Shown here piece after piece: positions 9,357 through 18,485 of a stretch of 64,000 nucleotides of DNA (positions are counted from its first letter, which is position 1; every line of letters begins with the position of its first letter). The notes beneath the pieces are model-generated. The model was given only the letters and a program-made list of their open reading frames with translations. It ran no database searches and had not been told where the DNA came from. Made by a program: the position numbers and the translations under genes. The stretch is from an uncultured Schlesneria sp. GTDB lineage: Bacteria > Planctomycetota > Planctomycetia > Planctomycetales > Planctomycetaceae. The stretch lies in assembly GCA_903840265.1 (NCBI GenBank), contig CAIMFH010000075.1, forward strand, positions 1 through 64,000, given 5' to 3'.

Positions 9357-10649
9357 GTGCGTATTGCTTATTTGGACTGTGCGTCGGGAATCAGTGGCGA
9401 TATGACCGTGGCCGCCCTGATCGATGCCGGTGTCGACGCCGAAGCGATCAAGGCCGGCGTCGAATCGCTCAAGTTGCCCGGGGTTACTGTGCATCTCGAT
9501 GAAGTGATGCGCGGCGGCTTTCGCGCCAAGCATTTTCGCGTCGAACACCCTGAACAACATGCTCATCGGCATCTGTCCGATATCCAGCAGATTGTCAATA
9601 AGTCCGAAGGCCTCACCGACGATCAACGCGATTTGGCGTTGCGAATCTTTGGTGCTGTCGCGCAGGCAGAAGCGACTGTCCACGGGACGACTATCGAGAA
9701 GATCCACTTTCACGAAGTTGGCGCGATCGATTCCATCGTCGATATCACCGCGGCAGCGATTGGATTCAGCCTGTTGAACGTCGACGAAATCGTTTGCAGC
9801 CCTATTCCCACGGGGCGAGGCCAAGTCCGCATTGCTCATGGAGTCTGCGCGGTTCCGACTCCCGGCACGGCTGAACTGCTCAAGGGTGTTCCACTCGTAG
9901 ACGTACCCGTTGAAGCTGAACTGACGACTCCAACCGGTGCCGCCATCGTTAAGACGGTGGTCGACCGATTCGCCGACAGCCTGCCCGAGATGACGGTCGA
10001 GATGATCGGTTACGGCGCGGGATCCAAAGACTTCAAAGATCGCGCCAATCTGCTGCGAATCCTGGTCGGCGAATCACGCGCGGTGACCGGTGCCACCGAT
10101 ACCGTGATGCTGCTGGAAACCAATCTGGATGACGCCCCCGGCGAGATCATTGGCTACACCAAGCGAGCCCTGATGGCGGCCGGAGCTTTGGATGTCTACT
10201 CCACAGCCATTCAAATGAAAAAAGATCGCCCTGGAGTCATCCTCAGCGTCGTCTGCAATGCGGATGATGTTGCGAAGCTGGAAACGATTCTCTTCAATGA
10301 AACCAGCACATTTGGAATTCGACGACAACTCATCCAACGCTCAGTCAGGCAGCGGATGGTTTACACCGTCGAAACAGACTTTGGCCCCATCAAGGGCAAA
10401 CTGGGCTGGCGACCAGACGAGCCCGCCATCTTCACGCCTGAATACGATGATTGCGTCGAAGTCGCCAAGGCGCATGACCTGCCGTTGCAGGATGTCTACA
10501 TGGCCGCGAAAGTCGCCTTCCTGCTGGAAGATCACGAAGAAGACGATGATGAGTCCGACTCTGATGAAGAGCACGAGCATGACCACGACTGTGCCCATGA
10601 TCACGATCATTCACATGATCATGATTGCGGACACGACCACGATCACTGA
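9357..10649 (+). CDS. larC: LarC-like nickel-insertion protein (DUF111)
   Basis: 430 residues from GTG 9357, which is preceded by AAGGA at about 7 nt and begins the conserved RIAYLDCASGISGDM. The LarC family builds the nickel-pincer nucleotide cofactor by CTP-dependent Ni insertion. Also seen: HRHLSDI, KIHFHEVGAIDSIVDI, CSPIPTGRGQV, PTPGTAELL and LETNLDDAPGEIIGY. The C-terminus is a strongly acidic, His-rich tail (repeated HDHDHSHDH type from about residue 405), probably a metal store. In Lactiplantibacillus larC is split by a programmed frameshift; here it is one continuous frame. No larA, larB or larE lies in the window, so the client enzyme is unknown. Confidence 0.92.
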   Translation: MRIAYLDCASGISGDMTVAALIDAGVDAEAIKAGVESLKLPGVTVHLDEVMRGGFRAKHFRVEHPEQHAHRHLSDIQQIVNKSEGLTDDQRDLALRIFGAVAQAEATVHGTTIEKIHFHEVGAIDSIVDITAAAIGFSLLNVDEIVCSPIPTGRGQVRIAHGVCAVPTPGTAELLKGVPLVDVPVEAELTTPTGAAIVKTVVDRFADSLPEMTVEMIGYGAGSKDFKDRANLLRILVGESRAVTGATDTVMLLETNLDDAPGEIIGYTKRALMAAGALDVYSTAIQMKKDRPGVILSVVCNADDVAKLETILFNETSTFGIRRQLIQRSVRQRMVYTVETDFGPIKGKLGWRPDEPAIFTPEYDDCVEVAKAHDLPLQDVYMAAKVAFLLEDHEEDDDESDSDEEHEHDHDCAHDHDHSHDHDCGHDHDH

Positions 10650-10767
10650 TGGCTCACGGCCAATGCCGTAGCGACTCAGGAACTAGTAGAGCTTCACGTG
10701 TTGGCCGCAGGCCAACGTGCCTGCGGTCGATGCTCGGAAACCTGCTAAGACAGTGTGGCCGTGCCAC

Positions 10768-11013
10768 CTAGATGCCGTAGACCGTAGGAGCTTGCTGGAA
10801 CAGTCCGGCGAGCGCTTCCCAGTATCCCGATTCCGGCGAATGAATGCCGTAGCCGCGATCGCCTCGGTTGCCATGAACCTGGACGAAGTCACGGACTTCG
10901 ATCACGTCTTTCGAGCGCACATAGCGAGCCCCATTCCAGCGCAGCAAGACCGCCTTGGCGACCCCTTCTGGCGGCAGGTCTTCCATCAATTCGAAACAGC
11001 GAATTCCGTCCAT
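10768..11013 (-). CDS. Small conserved-looking protein, 81 aa
   Basis: 81 residues with a compact composition and no repeats or membrane segment (LLRWNGARYVRSKDVIEVRDFVQVHGNRGD). The ATG is preceded by AAAAAGGATATCCAC, giving a strong AAGGA ribosome site, and a good sigma70-type promoter lies 55 bp further upstream. These signals make a real gene likely despite its size. It is convergent with larC. I do not recognise the family; function unknown. Confidence 0.72.
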   Translation of the reverse strand: MDGIRCFELMEDLPPEGVAKAVLLRWNGARYVRSKDVIEVRDFVQVHGNRGDRGYGIHSPESGYWEALAGLFQQAPTVYGI

Positions 11014-11068
11014 GTGGATATCCTTTTTGGAGAAGTGACAAGTTGATTATCGTCCGCCGCTGCAAAGA

Positions 11069-11097
11069 AAATTACGTTTATGTAAGTAAAAGGTCAA
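11069..11097 (-). promoter_or_regulatory. Sigma70-type promoter of the 81-aa gene
   Basis: Read on the minus strand: TTGACC (11097-11092), a 17-bp spacer, then TAATTT (11074-11069), in an AT-rich stretch. It would give a leader of about 50 nt before the ATG at 11013. Confidence 0.6.
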
Positions 11098-11465
11098 TCC
11101 CATTCTGAAGTCACCGGTGGCAAAGAATGCGTAAGTACATACCGGGTAAATGCTTGTAATGTTAACAAAAAGTAAGAAAAAGTTAATAAAACCTGTCGGA
11201 CACGAAAGGTGTCGCTGGTTTTGACTTCGTTGGCCGTCGCAAGGTGTTTCTGGATATGAGGTTTCTGGCAATTACCGCCGGAGCAAATCGGCTTAAGGAA
11301 GCTGTCACTCTTGCCGGTTTGCCGACAAGCATTGATGTTTCGGTTAACCGAAGTGAAGCGGCCGCTGGTTCCGCCCTGGCCACCCCGCCGAAGTGGCGTC
11401 AAAGCGAATTGATCGTCGCGCATCTGGCGGTCATTCCATGAGATTCCGCGTGTCTTCTCGCGGAA
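11098..11465. other. Gene-free interval, AT-rich then ordinary
   Basis: No open frame here has a ribosome site or a protein-like composition. The left third is unusually AT-rich (poly-A and AGTTAATAAAA stretches around 11160-11190) and lies just upstream of the promoter on the minus strand, where it could act as an UP-like or regulatory region. Confidence 0.5.
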
Positions 11466-13529
<2,064 letters not shown>

Positions 13530-13994
13530 TCAGGTTCCGTTTTCGGTGGCAGCGGCCGCCAGAACTGGCGAGATTTCCGCAAGTGATTCGGCAACTCGCC
13601 TCAATAATGTGACGAGTGTTTTGATTTCTACAGCACTCAAGGAGCAGACCATCTGGTCTCGGATCGACTGGCCTGCTTTCCAGACCTGTTGAAACTTCTG
13701 ACGTCCCGCCTATGTCAAAGAAACGGTCTTCGCACGTCCGTCGGTCGGATGGGTATCGCGAGTGATGAGCCCCCGTTTTCGCAGTAAGACCAGCATCGCG
13801 CGCACAGTGCTGGGATCAGACGGCATACGAGCTGCCAATTCTCGCTGCGTGAGGGCATCACCTCGTGTCAGTGTGGCCAACAATACGAATTGATCCGCAG
13901 TAACGCCGTGCTCTTCAAACCGCAAATTTGATCGACGGTGCAGGCCGTGGTAAGCAGACCTCAGCACCAACGGAAGTTCATTCTGCTGATCCAT
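13530..13994 (-). pseudogene. MarR-family regulator interrupted by an in-frame TAG
   Basis: The first 94 codons (13994-13713) encode the MarR winged helix: TADQFVLLATL, TQRELAARM, DPSTVRAMLVLLRKRGLI and a wing with THPTDGRAKTVSLT. TAG at 13712-13710 then stops the frame. The same frame continues open for 59 codons (AGRQKFQQVW..., ...TLVTLLRRVAESLAE) to TGA 13532-13530. This is the expected C-terminal dimerisation helix, and the total of 154 codons is the normal MarR length. Only one base at a usual Gln/Glu/Lys position need have changed. Alternatives are a sequencing error or amber suppression. The final TGA overlaps the esterase ribosome site, so the two genes are coupled. Confidence 0.85.
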
Positions 13995-14019
13995 GGTTCA
14001 AAACCCTGAACTAATAACC

Positions 14020-14030
14020 ATACGTATACG
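14020..14030. promoter_or_regulatory. Palindromic ATACGTATACG motif upstream of the MarR gene
   Basis: Overlapping palindromes ATACGTAT and CGTATACG sit 26 bp before the MarR start codon, where an autoregulatory operator would be expected. No second copy was seen, so this is only a candidate. Confidence 0.3.
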
Positions 14031-14277
14031 CACGAAGGTATCAAGAGAGATGGTTGTGTCAAGGATTTCCGAATTTCAGTGCTCGTCTATTCCATAGTCA
14101 GCGATGGAAGAGGCATCGTCTTGAGGGCTGACTTCAGGGTGCCGCAGTCTTGGAGCGGCATTCCCAGCGAAGCCATACTGTACCTTCAGTGACGGCATCA
14201 TTCGAGATCGCGATCTGTCACAAAACATCCACTTTTTTGAGGAAAACAGCCAAAAACAGCCCCTTTTTGTCCCCCAA

Positions 14278-14637
14278 TGTCAAAATCTGTCCTGGGGTGT
14301 CAAAAACTGTCAGTTGCTGTCGGCTTCACAAGCGAGCATCCACCCGCGTTGACGAGACATTTCATGGAAAATTGCAAAATACCCAAAACACCGTCTAGCT
14401 CGACTCACGCGAATTATGGCATAACGAACATGCACCACGTACTGAAAATCAGTGGACCGTAACCAACGGCCACACGTGTCGACCGCCGAAATCGGGGTCA
14501 ACAGGTGTGGCCGTTTTTCGTAGGAGGCCGATCGATGTGTCAGTGCCACACTGTCAATTCTCAAAATCTCGCTAGACATCTCGCTGACAAAATCTGTACC
14601 CCCCCAAAAACCTGCCATGGACTGACAAATTCTGCCA
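14278..14637. repeat. Scattered TGTCAAAAnCTGTC-like repeats
   Basis: Copies are tgtcaaaatctgtcc (14278-14292), tgtcaaaaactgtca (14298-14312, exactly 20 bp later), ctgacaaaatctgta (14584-14598) and ctgacaaattctgcca (14622-14637). Each pairs TG(T/A)CAAA with a CTG(T/C) end. Confidence 0.6.
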
Positions 14638-14677
14638 TTTCGTAATGTTCGAGACAGAATCGCTCGGTGCACGATAG

Positions 14678-14757
14678 CCAATCTCGCAAGGAGATTGGGC
14701 GAAGTCGATGTGCGAACTATGTCCAACGACAGCAGCCCAAGGTCTTGGCGACCTTGG
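14678..14757. repeat. Two adjacent 8-bp-stem, 5-nt-loop hairpins, family 3
   Basis: CCAATCTC-GCAAG-GAGATTGG at 14678-14698 and CCAAGGTC-TTGGC-GACCTTGG at 14737-14757. The first nearly matches the element at 9222-9242. Both share stem length, loop length and a CCAA start. Confidence 0.75.
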
Positions 14758-15128
14758 CTACGAAAGCAGTGTCCCTTGCCCTCAGCTCTTATCACTCAGC
14801 CTCTTTCGTTGCCTGTCAAATGTGAAAGGCGAGGGGCTGCAATGGCTTGGGGATTTGAAAAGGCTATAAATCAGGGGCCCCACCGATTGTCGTGCAACGC
14901 CTTCCGAGGTCTCAATCCTCTTTCACCGACTCCCCTGCAGGGATATAATTGCGTGAAAAATGACCTCGAACTATCGCGTGGACACTTCGAACGAACAACT
15001 TCAGGTTCCGTCATGCAGACTTCTGACTGGGCGGGTGCGTCCGACATTGCTTTAGCCGCAGGCCGAGTGGTGGGATTGCTTTCAGTCGAGGATCGAGTTC
15101 ACTGAAGCGACGTTGTCGAGGGAATTTC

Positions 15129-16448
15129 ATGCGTTATGCGGCGACTCTTCTGTCACTGACAATCGTGCTGACGCAGCACGGCTTCTGCCTGGCGGATTCA
15201 GCGGCCGATATCGCGGCGGCTCGTCAGACGTTTCTCAAGGACATGAAAAAGAAGTTGCCGTCTGAGCGTGCGCACGCCGTCACCGAGTATGCCAAGTTTC
15301 CGATTGAAGAGACTTTGGAAGTACTCCTGAAGCGTGGATTGGCCGATCACGATCCCCCTGTCCGCCTGGCGACTCGACAGGCCCTGCGCGAGGCGGGCAA
15401 GTACGCAGACTCAGCCAGATTCCTGAACGAAGAATTCAAGCGATACGTCAAAAAGCAGTTCAACGAAGAGATCCTCTGCGCCTTGTTGGGAGGCATGATC
15501 GCCGCCACTGACGAAGAAGGGCAGAACGAAGCGATCAAGACGCTTGATGAATACCTGGCCTCGCCCAAGGGCAACCTGATCATCCCCATGGCATTGATTG
15601 ATGACCTGGGACAAGAAGGGGGGCCGGAATCAGTCGAGTCCATCAAAATACTGACGCGGGCAAAGCCATTCGAAAAGCTGTTCGGTTATCGTCGTTGCGT
15701 CGTGCAAGCGATGTCGAAAATACACGAACCATCCGCGATCGGATTCCTGGTTGAGTTGCTGCCGAAGACCAACAGCCTGGTTCAAGCGGATATCATCGAT
15801 CACCTGACCAGGGTGACGAAGCAGAAGTTCAAGGACAACGATCGCGACTGGACCAACTGGTGGGCCGAGAACCAGGCCAAGTTCAAGTTCCCCAAAGTTG
15901 TCGACGACGGCGAGGTCTCAGCCGATCTGCATCAAACAACTTACTACGGAATTCCCATCTGTGCCAAACGCATTGTCTTCGTGCTCGATACGTCGGGCAG
16001 CATGCGCGGTCTGCCAATGGAAACCGCGAAGGTTGCCTTGCTGAAGACGATCGATTCACTTCCGGAAGCAGTCAACTTTGACGTTATCATGTTCGATCAG
16101 ACATCCGCGGTTTGGCAACCACGTCTGGTTCCAGCCAGTCGCATGGCGAAACAGGCAGTCGCCGAGACTGTAATGTCGCGAGGCCTGGGTCTGGGAACAG
16201 CATCGCATGCGGCACTGAACGCAGCCTTCAATCTGAACCCGGAAGTGATCTACTTCTTGTCCGACGGGGAACCAACCGATGGTCAACCGGCGACCATCGT
16301 CGAATCGATGGTCGAACGAAACAGAACTCGTCGTGTGACGATCCACACCATCGGTGTGGTCACTCAACGAAATGGCGGAGCTGGCCTGACGTTCTTCATG
16401 AAACCACTCGCAGAACGGAATACAGGCGTGTTCCGGCTCGTCGAGTAA
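15129..16448 (+). CDS. Secreted HEAT-repeat / VWA-domain protein
   Basis: 439 residues. The start has GAGGGA 6-9 nt upstream and a signal peptide (about 1-22). Residues about 40-240 are helical and repeat-like (HEAT/armadillo type), with LADHDPPVRLATRQALREAG as one clear unit. Residues about 278-439 form a VWA domain: FVLDTSGSM gives a complete MIDAS DxSxS (Asp287), followed by MFDQTSAVW, LGTASHAALN (MIDAS Thr region) and YFLSDGEPTDG. Such proteins are numerous in planctomycetes and presumably bind protein partners in the periplasm. It stands alone, convergent with the zinc-ribbon gene. Confidence 0.88.
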   Translation: MRYAATLLSLTIVLTQHGFCLADSAADIAAARQTFLKDMKKKLPSERAHAVTEYAKFPIEETLEVLLKRGLADHDPPVRLATRQALREAGKYADSARFLNEEFKRYVKKQFNEEILCALLGGMIAATDEEGQNEAIKTLDEYLASPKGNLIIPMALIDDLGQEGGPESVESIKILTRAKPFEKLFGYRRCVVQAMSKIHEPSAIGFLVELLPKTNSLVQADIIDHLTRVTKQKFKDNDRDWTNWWAENQAKFKFPKVVDDGEVSADLHQTTYYGIPICAKRIVFVLDTSGSMRGLPMETAKVALLKTIDSLPEAVNFDVIMFDQTSAVWQPRLVPASRMAKQAVAETVMSRGLGLGTASHAALNAAFNLNPEVIYFLSDGEPTDGQPATIVESMVERNRTRRVTIHTIGVVTQRNGGAGLTFFMKPLAERNTGVFRLVE

Positions 16449-16458
16449 GCCTCATCCC

Positions 16459-16740
16459 TTACGTTGGGGCGAATTCCTCGCGAGCGTAGAACTCCACATA
16501 ACCGCAGGTCTGGCAGCGGAAGGCAGCTATCGGCAGCAGGGCCGCCCGGCTGGAAATTTTGAGTCCGCCCCAGAATGACTTTTTCGCTGGGCCCAGTTGC
16601 CACAAGCTGAGTAACACGCCGCCATAAGTGTTGTCCAGAGCGTGACCCTGGGCCATATCACCTTGGCATTTCGGACAGACAGACGGCACATGATCCATAG
16701 CTAATTCCCTTCGGCAAGCATTCATCGTTCTCTCGTTCAC
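16459..16740 (-). CDS. Small zinc-ribbon protein
   Basis: 93 residues; an in-frame ATG at 16698 would shorten it by 14. Two Cys pairs, CPKC near residue 22 and CQTCG near 79, form a zinc ribbon around a central stretch with GGLKISS. The C-terminal CGYVEFYA is typical of small DUF6487-like proteins that tag unknown partners. It lies 39 bp upstream of, and on the same strand as, the stop of the TolC-like gene's operon, so it may be transcribed with or after it. Confidence 0.7.
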   Translation of the reverse strand: MNERTMNACRRELAMDHVPSVCPKCQGDMAQGHALDNTYGGVLLSLWQLGPAKKSFWGGLKISSRAALLPIAAFRCQTCGYVEFYAREEFAPT

Positions 16741-16779
16741 AACGAAAGCACGCCGAGGCGGATCACGAAATCGGGCGAA

Positions 16780-18252
16780 CTACTGTTGCAGCAACTCTTC
16801 GACGGGCATGCCGGTCGTCGCGGTGACGTTGGCCGCGGATTGGGCAAGTTCATTCAATAGATCGAGGTAAATCCGTTGATTCTGAATGATGCTCGTGCGA
16901 GCCTGCATCACTCGCACGATATCCACTTCGCCCGCCACGAACTGGGTTTCCAACTGCTGAAGTTCGTTTGGCAGATCGGACTGGCGAAAGTCTGCGTCCT
17001 CCGCGATCGCTTCCGATGCCAGTTTGTATCGGTCCCAAGCCGCCTTCGCTTCCAGTTCGGCTCGACGCGCGGCCTGTTGCCACGCAGTCAATCGCTGGGC
17101 CAGCTCGGCAGCGCGTTGCCGTTCCAGTGGCCTGCCGTTATTGATGACCGGGATGTCCATTTGAGCACGGAAACCCAGGAAGCTGGTCCCATCCAGAGTC
17201 CGCTGATAATAAGGCCCGATTTGCAGATCGGGAGTCTTAGCCGCTGTGGCCAGATTCAGATTTGCTCGGGCAACGTCGACGTCCGCGTGAGCAGCCATGA
17301 TGTCCGGACGCGACACCGCACGACTGGCGACCATCATCTTTTCTCGTTCCGTGGCTGTCTCGAGAGGGATCTCGATTTCCAGCGCTTTGGGCTCCAGCGA
17401 GACGCTCGCTGGATTTCGCCAGAGAATCGATCGCAGGTCTCCCGTAATCGACGCGGGATCCTCGGCCGACATGCCCAGTTGACGCTTCAAGTCGCGAACG
17501 GCGGTTTCAGCGTTGGCTCGAGCCAGCCGAAGCTGTTGATGAGTGGAACGAGTATCGATGCGAACCATGACCACATCGGCCGCGGTGGCTTGGCCAGCAT
17601 CCAGTTGCTTCTCCAATGTCCGCAACAGTTCTTGATTATTTGCGTGACTGGCCATCGCCAGGTCAAGCAGGCCGCGCAGGTAGAGCACCGAAAAGTAGAG
17701 CCGCTCGGTCTGAGCGACGTTTTGAAGTTCGGCCTGAAGAATGTTCCAGCGTGTGCTGTTCAACGTGGCGCAGGCACCCTCTTCTCGAAACTGCTGTTGA
17801 TGAGCCAACTGAATGGTCTGCATCAGCAACACGTAGTGATACGTCGTTCCCGTGATTCCGAATGGTGCGTTCTGATAAGGGGTCGCCTGGATCTGGACAA
17901 ACGGATTGAATGGATAAGTCTGGGCAACTCCCAGTGCGGCCGAACTGACGTTTTCGGCTTGCCGAACCGCAATCAGATCGGGGTTCTGCGACAAGCTAAG
18001 GGCGATTCCAGAGGACAACGAAAGCTCGTTGACCAGAGGCACTGTGTCTGCAGTCAACGTCTCTTCGTGGGACACCGGCTGGATGTCTTCAGGGGACTCA
18101 ACAGAATCCTGATCGACCGGTTTGATCCTGGTGACAGACGGTGCAGCATCCAGTCGCTTGGAATCACGATGCGCCAGATGGCGATTCGCCGTGGAACTGC
18201 ATCCACTGCAAACAGCGATACCTGCCCAGGCCAAGATCCATCGTGCCTTCAT
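16780..18252 (-). CDS. TolC-family outer-membrane efflux lipoprotein
   Basis: 490 residues from ATG 18252; ATG 18255 directly before it is the alternative, and AAGGAG sits 5 nt before the chosen codon. A lipobox-like VCSGC ends the signal peptide at about residue 17. Two outer-membrane efflux (OEP) repeats are seen, with long coiled-coil helices (TERLYFSVLYLRGLLDLA, RAELEAKAAWDRYKLASEAI) and the AxxDVVMVRIDTRS and GEVDIVRVMQARTS motifs that precede each helix pair. It is the last gene of the efflux locus, 233 bp after the pump gene, and would form the outer-membrane channel. Confidence 0.9.
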   Translation of the reverse strand: MKARWILAWAGIAVCSGCSSTANRHLAHRDSKRLDAAPSVTRIKPVDQDSVESPEDIQPVSHEETLTADTVPLVNELSLSSGIALSLSQNPDLIAVRQAENVSSAALGVAQTYPFNPFVQIQATPYQNAPFGITGTTYHYVLLMQTIQLAHQQQFREEGACATLNSTRWNILQAELQNVAQTERLYFSVLYLRGLLDLAMASHANNQELLRTLEKQLDAGQATAADVVMVRIDTRSTHQQLRLARANAETAVRDLKRQLGMSAEDPASITGDLRSILWRNPASVSLEPKALEIEIPLETATEREKMMVASRAVSRPDIMAAHADVDVARANLNLATAAKTPDLQIGPYYQRTLDGTSFLGFRAQMDIPVINNGRPLERQRAAELAQRLTAWQQAARRAELEAKAAWDRYKLASEAIAEDADFRQSDLPNELQQLETQFVAGEVDIVRVMQARTSIIQNQRIYLDLLNELAQSAANVTATTGMPVEELLQQ

Positions 18253-18485
18253 CATCGCTCCTTCGACGAAGCCCGACCTACCGCAAGTGCGCTTGGCCGG
18301 GCTACCTCTGTCAATCGGCTCGCGATGACGATCAGCGGACGACAACTACTCCGACCTAAATCGAGTTAATCTTGGCGATGAAAGTTGCCGTCAAAGTCTC
18401 GCTGAGCGCTACAATGGTGCAGCCGGATATACCACAGATGCCGCACAAGCCGGATGCACCAGCCCTAACGATTATTCCACGGGTA

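Larger units (their letters stand above)
13995..15128. other. 1.1-kb gene-free interval rich in short repeats
   Basis: Several frames are open for 60-160 codons, but none has a ribosome site, a recognisable domain or neighbour-like composition. The interval holds the palindrome near 14025, a set of TGTCAAAAxCTGTC-like sequences (14278-14312 and 14584-14637), and two hairpins (14678-14698 and 14737-14757). It separates the minus-strand esterase unit from the plus-strand VWA gene. Confidence 0.6.

Noticed and set aside
10683-10750. Hairpin-like TTGGCC/GGCCAA sequence downstream of larC, considered as a terminator
   Set aside because: The stem has a bulge and no T-run, so it was not reported as a terminator.
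11094-11423. 109-codon minus-strand frame before the 81-aa gene
   Set aside because: It overlaps the promoter-bearing AT-rich leader, has no ribosome site, and its composition is not protein-like.
14310-14795. 161-codon minus-strand frame in the 14-15 kb gap
   Set aside because: It covers the hairpin repeats and has no ribosome site or domain. Its peptide pieces come from the repeat sequence itself.
16876-18369. Long plus-strand frame opposite the TolC-like gene
   Set aside because: Same reason: it mirrors a recognised gene and has no ribosome site or membrane/helix logic.
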